64,000 nucleotides of DNA. Source: Persicaria tinctoria (lineage: Eukaryota; Streptophyta; Magnoliopsida; Caryophyllales; Polygonaceae). Below are positions 45,028 through 57,329 of this stretch, in pieces. The stretch is taken from the NCBI GenBank assembly GCA_037127255.1, contig JBANSL010000008.1:42297373-42361372 (forward strand). Reading direction: 5' to 3'. Numbering within the stretch: position 1 is the first letter of the stretch; every line of letters starts with the position of its first letter. A model generated the notes under the pieces. The model was not told where the DNA came from. It saw only the letters and a program-made list of their open reading frames with translations, and did no database searches. The translations under genes were made by a program, and so were the position numbers.

Positions 45028-48000
45028 ATGTATCGTTCTGGTTAAACACCTGAGTTTGACAGCTTAGACGAACCGGAGGGTTACCTACACATCCACTCTA
45101 AACGCAAAAGGATCATGGTGGCTGCGGAAACACAGGAACAGCTGGTCCCTAGGCTTACCACAGAATTGGCCGCAAAGGATACTGCTATCGCCGCTAAGGA
45201 TGCTGCTATCGCCGCTGAGAGAGCAGCAAGGGAACAAGCACAGGCTGAGCTTTCCCAATATCCAACCACGGCAGAGGACTACTTGCACCCAACTCTCGTC
45301 GTGCCTGAATCGGCGATTCTAATCCCTGATAACTCTTTTGAAATTCGCACTCAATTTCTTATAGAGCTGAAAAATAATGCCTTTTATGGTAGATTTAATG
45401 AGTGTCCTCTTGAACATATCACAAACGTTTCTGACATGTGCCGTACTATTGCTGAAGGTACAACTCTGGAATATGTCAAGATGAAATCTTTTCGCCGGTC
45501 TCTCGCTGGGCCTGCACTGAAATGGCTGGAAGGGCTGAAAGCAAGATCACTCACAACCTGGGCCCAAGTAGAGCAAGAGTTTCTGAACAAATTCTTCCCA
45601 CCCGCCAAAACAGCACATCTCCGCCAGAGAATCACCGCCTTCAAACAGAAGCAAGGGGAACCGCTGTCAAAGGCATGGGAGCGCTACAAGGAACTTCTGC
45701 GATCTTGCCCTACTCATGGACAACCACCCTACGTCATTCAGGAGATCTTCTTCAACTCTCTTGATCAAGTCACTAAGGACCGAATCAACCATTATACTCG
45801 CTATGAGTATCTGACAATGCCGCCAAGTGACGCATGGGGTGTGCTAGAAAAGCTCACTAACTATGACAACAAGTATGGGTCTACTGCAACTTATGAAGAG
45901 AACCCATACGCTAGGCCAGCACCATCCATGCCCCTATATGAGCCACCTAAGGAGATTGATCCTGATGTTAGGGAGCAGTACTACAGAGACCAGAATAAGA
46001 AGCTCATCAATCAAGTAAAGTATCTCTCTGTCAACCAGCCTTACATTGAATGCGGATCGCAAAGGCACACCACTCCTGAGTGCCCAAACGCAGAACAAGT
46101 CAGGATGATAGAGCATCATGAGGATATAGCTTACGCAGGGGGTCCCAGTCGCTACATGGGGGACCAAAGGTTTCAGCAACCACAATGGAACCAAGGTGTC
46201 CCTAGGAATCCCCCGCCCTACAGAGCTCCAGGACATCCGGAAAGGGAGCAGAAAAAGGATGATATACAGACAGTCCTGGAGGAAATACGGAGGAACCACT
46301 CAGAAACTAGGCAATCTTTCAACTTCGTCTATACTCAGATGCAAGGTGTCAACTCTAGGCTTGGGGAAATTGATATCTGGCGGAAATCAGTTGATACACA
46401 GATTGGTCAGTTGGCAGCAGGAATTCCCTGACAGTTAGGTACGCTCCCTGGATCTTCAGAACCAAATCCTAAGGGAAAGACTGGACACATCGCTGCTATA
46501 AAACTCAGAAGCGGCCATCAACTGCAAGAGCCAGAGGTCGGAAAGCAGCAGAACAGCGAGGAACAGCTAGTCGATCTCGACAAAGCAGTGGTCGATCTCG
46601 ACGAAGGCCTCGTCGATCTCGAGGAGAATCTGAAAAAATCTTCGTCTGCACCACACAACAACTCGATTGGGCCCAATCTGGTCGATGTCGACAAAGGCCT
46701 TGTCGATGTCGAGGAGCCTCTGGTCGACATAGAGCAGCCTGCAGCACCTCCGACGTCTGTTCTGGCTCCGACGCAGAAAAAGAAGCTGCCTTTCCCCACA
46801 AAATCTCTAAAGGTCCCAGCAGAGAAAAAGTTTCAGCGCTTCATCCTATGTCAAGTTCCTGAATGAGATTCTGAGCAAAAAGCGATCAATGGCTGAAATC
46901 ACAAAGGAGTGCAACCATCTGGACATATTGGAGAAGAGGCCGGATCCAGATAAGTTTGCTATAACTATTGGATTTGGTCCATACAAAATTAATTCCTTAT
47001 GTGATCTTGGAGCTAGTGTGAGTATAATGCCTTTAACAATTTGGTCCAAGATTAAGATAGGTGCCCTTGAGCCTGTGGATGCTAGACTTTACATGGCCAA
47101 CAACACGGTGGTCATTCCAACAGGCATGTTGGATAATGTGCCGGTACAAGTAGGTAAATTCTTTGTGCCTGCTAATTTTCTAGTTGTTGATATGCAAGAA
47201 GATCCTGCTTGTCCAATTATTCTAGAAAGACCATTCTTGGCGACGGTGGATGCCAACATAAGTGTAAGGAAATGAGTGCTCACCTTCAACATCATAGATG
47301 AGGTAATTGAGTATTCCTTTAATAAAACTGAAAGGCATACAAGTCCAATGGAAGAGGTCAAATCTATCTCAGCTGGCTACATCACCTGCGGGGAACCCAA
47401 GGTCAGAAATATGACCCCTGAGGAGATGGAAAAGAGGGACATGGAGGCCCAGATGGAGGATATCATGGCAATCCTCAAGGAGAACACCGAAAATCCGATC
47501 GACACAGACCAAGGTAAGTCGTTGTGGATTAATTATTTTTCGAATGCCTTAACAAAGACTAAGTATGGGGTCAAGATCGACCAAGGCTCCTCGACATCGA
47601 GAAGAACCCTAGTCGATCTCGACCAGAATAAGGAGACTCCACCAGCACCAACGTCGTCGAGCAGCGAACCTGACAAACCAGGCTCGTCGATCTCGACCAC
47701 CCTTGTCGAGGTCGACCACCACTCGACGGCCTCGGCTTCATCTTCCTCGACGCTGACTCCACCAGACGGCCAGGGCAACTCGACCTCGACCACCCTTGTC
47801 GATGTCGACCACCGCTCGGGGAGCCCAGTTCCTGCTTCCTCGACACAGAAGCCGCCTGACGAACCAGCCTCGTCGATCTCGACTAGTCTTGTCGAGATCG
47901 ACCACCACCCGGCGCCACCAGATCCGTCTTCCTCGACGCTGAGACCACCAGAGCAAGGAGCCTCGTCGATCTTGACTAGTCTTGTCGAGATCGACCACCA

Positions 48001-48498
48001 CCCGGCGCCACCAGATCCGCCTTCCTCGATGAGCAAGCCAACGGGAGCAGAACCCTTGTCGATGTCGAGTAGTCTCCTCGAGGTCGACAAGCCTTCTTGG
48101 TCGACTTCTGAATCTTCGAGCAGGACACCACCACAACCTGCAGACTCATCGAGATCGACCATACACAGTGGTCCCCGACTCCGTCTCTGCGAAGGTAAGC
48201 CAAGGTATGGATCTTTCTTCTCCTAATTCCAGTAAAGATTTATCTATACATGGGAGATGTCTGCCTTGGTATGTGCGATTGTGTAGGATTTCCAATGATG
48301 AGCCTAAGGAGTATGAAGTTGGAGACAAGCTCTATGTCTCCAAATCAAAGGATCATTGGTTTCCCAACCAAATTCAACAAGAAGCGGATGGGACCGTTCG
48401 TGGTGAACAAGATCCATTCTGGAGGATTGCAGCTGATGGACAAGAATGGAGTCTTATTTGAGGCCCAAGCTACATGGACCCGGCAGATGCCACCTTGA
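45028..48498 (+). pseudogene. gag-protease polyprotein with integrase-tail relic of copy 4 (decayed)
   Basis: This corresponds segment by segment to copy 1. The ATG at 45028 is followed by a stop at codon 6 (45043). The next ATG, 45115, opens 438 codons of gag with the retroviral-type gag domain. Its CCHC knuckle has lost the first cysteine (YIECGSQRHTTPEC). A TGA at 46429 ends it, where copy 1 has Arg. A 62-bp deletion after 46846 shifts the frame. The protease motif D-L-G-A-S is intact near 47000, and a TGA follows at 47273. The LVEIDHHPAPPDP repeats run from about 47570 to 48120. A deletion near 48150 and one extra C near 48365 break the integrase-tail part. Near 47490-47560 there is a segment of about 70 bp absent from copy 1. 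Confidence 0.87.
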
Positions 48499-49970
48499 GC
48501 ATTAATGGAAAGTCGGCCTAGCGACTATAAAATCTAGAGCATGTACATAGACTTTTTAGGACATCTGAGACTTTGTTTTTATTTTTGGTTTTGAACTTTT
48601 AGTTTTGCTATTATGGGTATATGTCTTCTACTTTTCAGGTCCTTGGATAGAACTAAGCTATATTCAAACTCGGCCAGGAGGTGCTCCATTCGAAATTTTG
48701 AGGCCCTGCACATCTGTCTTGTGAGTTTCTTTCTTTACCCTTACCTTGTTTTTATACAGCGAGGACACTGTAATGTTTAAGTATGGGGTGGGGGAAGGGC
48801 TTACTTCATGCATATTGATCATATTTGACATTATTTGTGCATATTTGGAATTTATTTCTTAGAATTGCTACATGGCTATTTTAGAATTCATTATTTGCTC
48901 ATATGCATGTTTTCCAAAGTTTGGAAAAAAATGACCCCCATTTGAAATTTTTGATAAATGTCATGGAAGCTTTATTGAACTCGACGATGCAAAATTGGAT
49001 TCATTAGAGATATAGCATGAAATTGCCTAGTAAAGGGAAGTCACAATGAGGTGCATTATTTCTTGAAAACCATGAAATGAGGTAAAATTTGAAGTTGCTT
49101 TTGACATGTTGCTTGATAAGATGATGGAGGACTTTATATTTCCATATAATGCTCATTGTTTATATCCTAGCCATACCTATGCTTATGCATCACAAAAGCC
49201 ATAATATGCCTTATTTCAATTATTGCTCCACATGATCTTATATTTGCCATTCTTTTCCTTATCCGGGGATTATGTTGAGAATGATGTTACATTATGGAGA
49301 TGTTATATGGTGTTTGTGATTATTATCATTATTGGAGTTTGGAAGGAAATTGTTTGAAATATATGAAAAATTTAATGAGTGAAAGAAAATCCAATCACCT
49401 CAGGAGATAAAGGTAGATTGACCCTGCTCTCTGAGATAATAGTTTGGAGAGATGGGACACATTGTGAGGAGTCCAAAACACTAAGTATCCGGGGCCATTC
49501 ATGACACCCATGTTTGCGACTCACGAGAAGGCAGTGCTAAGGTTAGAGAGGTAAAAGCATTATTATTGATAAAAGCATTATGAAAGGTGACGAATCAAAT
49601 GGAGAAGGAATGTGGAAAGTCAGTTTGGAAAGTACTCCATTTCCCCGGATCAAAAGCACCACATTGCCAAAAATTGCCCACCTTTTAGCCTTTTACCGAT
49701 CTACTCCTTCATGAGCTTAAAATGAAGTCTTCTTGATTATTAATGCTTTGTCACTTGTGAATGTTTTTGCATAACCCTCCTTTTATGTCTAGATGTTGCT
49801 TCTACATATTTACACATGCATGAATCTGTGACACTAGTACCTCTTCGAGGATGGTAATTGATTGTAGGGACATATAAGAATGAATCTGATATGTTGAGAG
49901 TTTGAATTCTTCCCCTGAATGACAATTAAAAGTATTGCTTGAGGACAAGCAAGCTTAAGTATGGGGTGTT
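48499..49970 (+). other. 3' non-coding region and polypurine tract of copy 4
   Basis: No gene is present. It is collinear with 8504-10032 of copy 1: an inner purine block at 48779-48799 and the terminal tract AAGTATGGGGTGTT at 49957-49970, each after a GAGGACA sequence. Confidence 0.75.
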
Positions 49971-52112
49971 TGTTGTGAGCTGAATCTGCCATGTTTTACA
50001 GTAACTTTTATATCGATTTCTGCATGCATTTCATTCATTTGGGCTAAGATAATACGAAATCTATGTAGTTTATGTTTATTTGCCAAATTATGGAATCTAC
50101 ACCAGTTTCTGTTTAATTCGCAGAAATCGAGGCGTTTTACAGCAATTCTACAGAAGGTCGGAAAAGCTCGGAAAACCACTACAGAAGTCCAAAGTCAAAG
50201 CAGCGGAACCAGTCAAATCGAGCCGAGGAACCAGACTACTCGATCTCGAGTAGACCTTAATCGACCTAGATGAGCATCTCCGAGCAAGCCTTGTCGACAG
50301 AGCCTGATCGAGAAAGCCAGACCAACCCGGCTCCGGACCCAACTCGATCTCGACAAGCCCTGGTCGATATCGACGAAGCCCAAACACCACACCCGGAGTC
50401 GACGAGGAGAGAAGCTGTCCGAGAAGCCGAGCACACCTTTACTAGATCTCGACGAACCCTTGTCAAGATCGACAAGCCATCCAGAGCAAGTCCGAGGAGG
50501 AGTCCTCGACGAGACCACCGAGAACCCTACTCGATCTCGACAAGCCTTGGTCGAGATCGACGAGACCCTGAGTCCAGATCCGAGCCAGTCGAGTAAACAT
50601 ACCCGAGGAGACCTAGTCGGCAATACTTTTCTACTCGAGGTCGACTACGTCTTGTCGAGGTCGACGAGCACCAGGAGCCAAGACTGAGCCACATCGAACA
50701 GAGCTAGCCGGGAAGTCCAGTCGACGATGAACCCTACTCGAGGTCGACGAAGCCTTGTCGAGGTCGAGTAGACCCGATCCCAGAAACGCGTCGACGAAGA
50801 CCTGTCCGAGTAGACTTGGGATTCCTTGGGGCCGAAGGAGGAAGATTCTATCCAAATCCATCAAGACTATCCATGGGAGACAAGATCTATCAAAATCATG
50901 AAGACTTACCCTATTTAGTTTTATCTTTTCCTTTTAGATTTATTTCCATTATGACATTTATTTATCTTTTAAAGCTTTAGATATAATTTTAGATAGAGAT
51001 AGAAGATTTCTATCCTTGATTATCTAGGGAATGAAGCCTATAAATAAAGCCCTAGGGGCTGGTTTTTCATTCATTCAAATTCAGAGACAATTAGTTCCAC
51101 AGAGAGATGTTTAGGAGTTCTAAGGTTTTTTGGGTTTTGGCTTTCTGCGAAAGTTGATTGCCGGGATTGTAAAGGCTTTTGAATTTAGTTTAATGCAAGT
51201 TATTTCTTTTCAGTCAATGTCTGCGATTGCGATGAGGCGTGAGTAGTCCACCCACTTCTGGGGCTGGGGTGAGCCCGACGGTGGCCATGTGAGGCGACGC
51301 AATAAAGGTCAGATCTTTTTGTGCAATTCATCTTCTATCCCTATAAGCATGATTCTTTTGCGAGAGTTGATGGTGATCCTTGTTTGTGTTATTGAAGCGA
51401 AAGTGATCTTAATGCAACTTGGATTAATTATGTGAAAAAGGGTTAGTAACAATTAGGGTTTATGCGAAAGCCTCTATATGCCTATTTGTTAATGACGACA
51501 GTTATTTGATGGAAATCGTGATCTTTTATGCCTTTGTGTGTTACCTTGCATGGTTATCATTGTGGTGTTGATACCCTAGCTTTGGAAGTCTTTTAATATA
51601 TTGAAGTTTATTTCTGTCGGAAATATGAGTTTTGTTCGAAATTCTGCAAACTTAAGTTTATGTTTTTAGTCGACCTAGAGGAAGCTTTGCCGAGATCGAG
51701 TAGTGCCTTGCCGATCTCGAGTACGGACAGTCTAGGTCGAGTTGGTTTTTTTCTGTTCTTGTCGATTTCAAGTTTCTGTCTTTACTTACTGTGGTCGATC
51801 TCGAGTAGGAGTTTGTCGAGATCGACAAGCCCTTTGCTTTGCTTTTAGTTTCTGCTTTGCTTTTTATTTTCTGTTTTGCTTTGTTCTTTGCTTTTGTTTG
51901 TCTTTTCTGCTCTTGTTTCTGTCTTTCTGCTGCCTTGTCTGTGAGAATTTACAGCTATCTGAGAACTGCTGACGTGCTTCCTCGTGGATTCGATCCTGAC
52001 TATTCTCTTACTATAACGGGAGGAAGTCTTGTATTTATTTGCTGAGACAGGGAAGTCAGTCTGAACTTTATTTTATATTTATTTCATACTTGACCATCCT
52101 CCTGCAACAACA
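49971..52112 (+). repeat. 3' LTR of copy 4
   Basis: The LTR is 2142 bp and uninterrupted, with U3 TCGA cluster (50235-50860), TATA box 51039-51046, leader and U5 TCGA cluster (51665-51830). It shows the empty site for the TIR transposon near 51150. Confidence 0.93.
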
Positions 52113-52117
52113 GGGGA

Positions 52118-52876
52118 TTTGATAATGCATATTTCATATAGGCATTATAGGTGACGATGTCATAGAAAATAGGCCTATTAATTAACGAGGGTATAACGTC
52201 ATAAATAGGCCACCCAACGCAAAATACATCTAGTTCCACTACAAGACCCAACGCGAGTAGAGTACTCGGTCGAACCCTGACCGAACTCAACACCCCCAAA
52301 ATCCCTCGGTCCATATTTCCTCGCAACTAAAATGTTAGCATAAGCCTGTATAGAAGCCAAGATAGGTCCCTCAAATACTTCGTGGCTCTTTAGGGTCCTA
52401 GCAAGTAGCTTGCTGGGTCAAACACCTCTCCTCTAACAGCGCCACGTGTATTTCCTAGTTCCCTAGCGTGAGGGCATGCATTACACGTGTGTTATGTTAA
52501 ACAACGAGGTCGCCAGCCAGTTGCTCCTTTGGCTTCCCTATAAATACCCTCCTCCGACCCCAAAGACAGGGATCGGATTGAAGAGAGAAGTAGAAGAGCT
52601 CTGATTATCTCCCTGACCTAAAACCCTCGGAGTTGAGTTCTTAAGGTCTTTTGATCGGAGAAGAACATTCTTGGAATAAGAACATCGTCTGACTTCCTCT
52701 AAAGACGACGACTGAACAGCTCAATCTCTCGTGAGCCAAACGTACCACCCTCATCGCTTGGACTAATAAACGCATAATCTGATCCTCACCCCTCACGGTT
52801 AAGGCTTGCTTGTATTTTAAGACATTTTCTCGTCATGATGAGGTAATAGTACATGTGAAATTCCATGATCGCGTCA
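52118..52876 (+). repeat. LTR sequence to the right of copy 4 (older element and/or 5' LTR of the Tat element)
   Basis: After GGGGA the sequence continues TTTGATAATGCATATTTCAT, a typical LTR start after a polypurine tract, so the older element's 3' LTR begins near 52120. By 52539-52546 there is a TATA box (CCCTATAAATACCC), and by 52876 an LTR end (GCGTCA) followed by a primer-site-like sequence that belongs to the Tat element. Either the older LTR is cut by the Tat element near 52230, or 52120-52876 is a single LTR. I cannot decide. Confidence 0.5.
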
Positions 52877-52896
52877 TTGACGCCATTTGTGGGAAC
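52877..52896 (+). promoter_or_regulatory. Degenerate primer binding site of the Tat-like element
   Basis: TTGACGCCATTTGTGGGAAC resembles the TTGGCGCC(A/G)TNTGTGGGAA sites of Tat/Retand gypsy elements, with mutations. It lies directly after the LTR end. Confidence 0.6.
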
Positions 52897-53099
52897 CTTT
52901 CACGACGAGAGGTTCCGCGTAGCAATACGCTTCTTTATATCCCGTTCCTTCAATTTCTTTTATTACCTTCTTTTATGTTTCTTTACCCTTTTTCATTCTT
53001 CATAACCTTTACCTGAAATTATAAATAGACTTGCTTATTTCCCTTTTAAACACTAACAACTTTTGCAGGAATCATAAATTTTACATTATTCGGGGAAGA

Positions 53100-54623
53100 G
53101 TTCGTAAACCAACATCATGATGCCGAGGAAACCAACAGTCTCAACCTCAACGTTACCTCCAACGAGGAAGCTCTACACAACGGGAATGAGAACGTCCCTC
53201 AACAACCTCCTTGGGATACTGCGTAACCTACCCCATTTTCTCCCTACGGAATGTGGGGTAGTTACCCCCTGTACCAATTCTTCACGGGGAGTTACCCGTA
53301 GAGTACATACTTCAATCAACAAGCGAATGGAGTGCCATTCCAGCGCGACCCCCGAGTCTACTATCAACAACAGGGTCTTATGCCTACAACGGTCAATCAC
53401 TTCCCCAACCTTGTTGGTGGCCCTCTTAACCCCGGTCCAGAGCTCGACGAGAACGCCTACAAAATTGCCCGCGATTTCAATGCCAGGGATGTATCATCGC
53501 GCTCAAATTCTCCCGAGGCACCCGGACAAACTCGTAAAGGTGAGCCAACTTTCCCATCTGCTTTTTGCAGAGAAGTACGCAAGGCGCCTGTTCACAAAAG
53601 ATGGAGGGATATCTCCATCGCCAAGTATAAAGGAGACATTAATCCCAATGATCATCTCAACCAATTCGCAACGGCGATGGGAATGAACGAGCACAACGAT
53701 GCTATGTAATGTCGCTCGTTTCCATCTATGCTAAGCAGGTTGGCATTGACGTGGTTCACCAATTTACCTCGATCCTCTATCAACAACTTCGCGCAACTAT
53801 CAAGCACATTCGTCGCGCATTTCAGCAGCACTCGCATAAGGAAGAGAACCATGCATGTTGGACCTCAACTCCATCAAGCAAGGGACGACTGAGTCATTGG
53901 GAAGCTTTTTCAGCAGATTCACAAAGATGGTAGTACAGATACCAAGATTCAATCAAGAGTCCACAAGCACAATATTAATGGGCAATCTGACCGAGGGAGA
54001 CTTCAAGATTTGCCTATTCCGAAAAAAGCCAGAAAACTACGATGTTCCGTGAGAGCTCGTAACCAAGCAAATCCACGCCATGGAGGTTGCACGCTCTAGC
54101 TCACGACCCATCGAATCCAAGCCACCGTCCTACCACCGGGTCCCTAACAAGCGCCAAGGAAGAGAAAATTTCGGGAATCAACAAAACCGCAATCCTCCCT
54201 GGCAATACCCGGTCGCCCCAGTACAACCAAAGGACGGGACCAGGTCCACTTGGTGCCCCAACAAATGTAATGATGGCTTATCCCGACCAGGTGTCACCTC
54301 CTATTTATGAGATTTTGCAGGCCCTCCCTAAAAAAGAAGTACCTCTTCAAATTTGCGCCGCACCAACAAATCCCAGTCATCCATTGATGACGCCATAACA
54401 ACGCCATCCTCATGTGATTCCTCCCCTGCAATATAGACCACCTTACGCCCCACCGCGGCCCTACAATCCCCAATATGCAGCCAGAGGAAGAGGGACGAGA
54501 ACTTACCCCAAGAATAGGGAAGAAAGAAATGGAAACAAAGGAGGAGGATATCGACCTCCCCTAAGGGACACCAGAAATGCCCAAGCGAGGTCCTCGTCCA
54601 ACCAACGTGAGCACTCCAATTAA
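53100..54623 (+). pseudogene. Tat-like gag, broken
   Basis: Two pieces are clear. The first, 53332-53709, reads KRWRDISIAKYKGDINPNDH, matching the K-(W/F)-x-PxIxxYDGxxDPxDH pattern of Tat gag. The second, 53855-54052, reads IKQGTTESLGSFFSRFTKMV, matching QxxxESLxxFxxRF. A tail with PPLRDTRNAQ follows near 54560. The pieces are in different frames, separated by stops such as 53707 and 54051. The capsid function is lost. Confidence 0.78.
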
Positions 54624-54799
54624 TCAGGATCGTCGGAAATCTCCCTCTCCATATGGATGCATTAACACCATCGCGGGAGGACCCACGACATCCGACTCTA
54701 GTAAATAGGAGAGGAAAAACTATGAGAGAGAAGTCAGACGCCCCCCATCCGAAGCCAGTGTTAAACAAGCATCCACTACGCACGTGATACTGAGTTTTT

Positions 54800-55240
54800 T
54801 TGTTGCTGACAAAATGGGGCGCTCGTGACCTCAGGATGCCACACTCGGATCCTATGGTCATCCATGTGCAGATAGGAACTAAAATGGTCAAGCGAGTGAT
54901 GATAGACATGGGTTCATCCGTGGACACCCTTTACTGGGACGCCTTTGAGCAACTCGGGATCGCTGAAAGCGCTTTGCATCGCTACTCGGGAAAACTAGTC
55001 TCTTTCTCTGGAGACGAAGTTGAGGCGGCTGGAACAACCGAATTAGCTCTGACATCAGGGACCGCTCCAAATAGAAGAACCCACATGATTGAATTCACGG
55101 TGGTCCGAATGCCATCCATCTACAACGATATCATGGGCCGGGGGAGTCTATTCAAATTCCAAATAGTGTGCTCCATCTATCATTTTAGCATGAAATTCCC
55201 ATGTGTCGATGGAAAGGTGGGCGAAGCACAGGGGGAATAG
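54800..55240 (+). pseudogene. Tat-like aspartic protease domain
   Basis: One open frame of about 146 codons has the active-site motif IDMGSSVD (Asp36 of the frame) and MPSIYNDIMGRGSLFKF, the equivalent of (S)xYNxILGRP. The expected A after DxGSS is present only as V. It has no proper start because it was part of a polyprotein. Confidence 0.8.
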
Positions 55241-55509
55241 CTAGAAAGTAGAATTTGCTACTTATCTTCACTGAAAAAGGGCCATAACCGAATATTCGCG
55301 ATTAAGGGAAGTGGTCGAGGGTCTTTAAAAGAAGAGACAACTGATGAGTGCGAGCAAGAGGCCACATCCGAACAACAACAAGCGGAGCTCGAGGTTCGAC
55401 CTGAAAAGGTAGCTGACAAGATTGTGGAGGAAAAGATCGCTTTCTTTCCCTTCCCAAACAAGTTTGAAGCCCTATATCACGGTCACAGTTTGACTGGTCC
55501 CGTTTTAGA

Positions 55510-56690
55510 GTGCCTCAAGAATATGTTAAAAGAATCATGTGGTGTATTTGCATGATTACCCCAAGACTTGAAAGGGCTCCCTCGAGAAACTGCGGAGCAT
55601 TCCTTGAGACTCAATCGCGAGGCAAAGCCTGTATGCCAAAGAAAAAGGTAGGTGGCCGTCGAAAAGTCAGAAGCAGCAAAGCAAGAAGTACACAAACTTC
55701 TACAAGCCGGATTTATTCGTAAGATCAATGATTCGACTTGGTTATCAAATGTGGTGCTGGTCAGAAAGAGCAGTGGCAAGTGGAGAATGTTTGTGGATTT
55801 CAAAGATCTAAAAAAAAGCTTGCCCAAAAGATAGCTACCCTTTGCCATCTATCGATGAGCTAGTAGACACCACAGCAGGGCACGTCACGCTAAGTTTTCT
55901 GGATGCCTATTCCGGCTATAATCCGATGAAAATGAGCCCTCGCGACGAGAAAAGCACTGCCTTCAGCACCAACCAGGGGACTTTCTACTATAAGGTAATG
56001 CCATTTGGGCTCAAGAACGCGGGTTCCAACTTTCAACGAAGAAAGTGTTTGTATCGCATATCGGAAGAAACATTGCAGTTTACGTCGATGACATCGTGAT
56101 CAAAAGCCTTACAAAGGAGGACCACTGCAAGGAGAAATCGTGTTTGCCTGAATCCAGAAAAGTGTGTCTTTGGAGTAGATTTTGAAAAATTCCTGGGTTT
56201 CATGATAAGCCACTGCGGGATAGAGGTAAACCCTTAAAAAGTACATACCATCATCGACGTGGCTCCCCTTATGACGCTGAACGACTTTCAGAAATGGAAC
56301 GGATCGGTAAACTATTTGAGGAGATTCTGCTCCCGATTAGCTGACCACTCCTTGCCTTTCTTCGAGAAGCTAAAAAAGAAAGGTCTAGTCGAATGGACTG
56401 CCACCTTGCCCACTCTTCATTATCCACGCAAGCATGAAACTCTACAGCTATACCTCGTCGTTGAGTCCACAACTATCAGCACGGTTCTCACTAGGGAATC
56501 TAAGCTTCCTATCTATTTCATTAGCAGGGTCTTGCAGTCAGCTGAATCCAGATACACCCCAATTGAAAATATGGCTCTATATGTGGTTTTTGTAGCACGG
56601 AGATTGAGGTCGTATTTTCAGGCTCACACCATCAAAGTGCTCTCTAACCTACCCCTCCATCAGATCCTGCACTTACCATTCCTTTAAAAG
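55510..56690 (+). pseudogene. Tat-like reverse transcriptase and RNase H, broken
   Basis: RT parts are AGFIRKINDSTWLSNVVLVR and WRMFVDFKDLKK (55652-55834), SFLDAYSGYN and YYKVMPFGLKNAGS (55842-56040), and the active site YVDD at 56081-56092 in another frame. The RNase H part is 56259-56687 (LPIYFISRVLQSAESRYTPI). At least four frameshifts or stops separate the pieces, and a deletion follows YVDD near 56125. Confidence 0.85.
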
Positions 56691-56693
56691 AGA

Positions 56694-57273
56694 ATGGTTA
56701 AATGGGCAGTGGAGCTTTTCGAATTTGACGTCCATTTCAAACCCAGAAAATCCCTTCCGGCCCAGGCCTTGACCGATTTTATGGTAGAAGCTGTCTTTAC
56801 GGATTCTCAGGATCGTGACGGAGACAACTGGGTCATTAACGTCAACGAATCGGTATCAGCAGGAGGATGTGGAGCTGGGGTTACCATCACAAGCCCAAGT
56901 GGTCGGGGAGACAACCGATCTATCTTTCCAGCTATTGTTCGAAGCTACCAACAATGAAGCAGAGTATGAAGCTTTAATCGCAGATATTGAGAAGGCACTG
57001 ATCAACGGAGCTCGACAAGTCCAGATTTTCACGGATTCAGAGGTGTTCGCTCTACAAGTTAAAGGAGAATACGAAGCAAAGACGGGAATGTTGCCTGAGT
57101 ATTTGGCACACATACAAACACTCACTGTCACCTTTGAGAATTGTTCCATTTCATCCATCCCTCGCGATCAAAATAAACGCGCCAATACCTTAGCCAGAAT
57201 GGTGGCCACCCTACCCTTAGGGTTAAGCAATCGGGTGGTAATCGAACAGAAGCATGCTCGAGGAATCCACTAG
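56694..57273 (+). pseudogene. Second RNase H (aRH) domain of the Tat-like element
   Basis: This reads KWAVELFEFDVHFKPRKSLP, then the RNase H proper: INVNESVSAGGCGAGVTITS in one frame and FEATNNEAEYEALIADIEKA with IFTDSEVFALQ and RDQNKRANTLA in the next. The expected first Asp (D-G/S) is replaced here by Asn in VNES, so activity is doubtful even before the frameshift near 56900. Confidence 0.8.
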
Positions 57274-57329
57274 GGAGTCTTCAGAATATCCAACCTCAAA
57301 GACTGACGAATACCTCTCCTAGAGTACAT

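Larger units (their letters stand above)
38823..52112 (+). mobile_element. Athila-like gypsy element, gag-pro only (copy 4), split by a TIR transposon
   Basis: A complete element is bounded by GGGGA (38818-38822 and 52113-52117). The 5' LTR is 38823-40026 plus 43974-44944, with one copy of ATT on each side of the insert. The 3' LTR is 49971-52112. The internal order equals copy 1: tRNA-Asp site, gag-protease, integrase-tail relic, non-coding tail, polypurine tract. No RT or integrase core is present. The LTRs start TGTTGTGAGC, so this is a sister subfamily of copy 1. The target was the polypurine tract of an older element. Confidence 0.93.

Noticed and set aside
54328..54927. 199-codon minus-strand frame
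   Set aside because: It overlaps the recognisable gag tail and protease of the Tat element on the plus strand and shows no family features.
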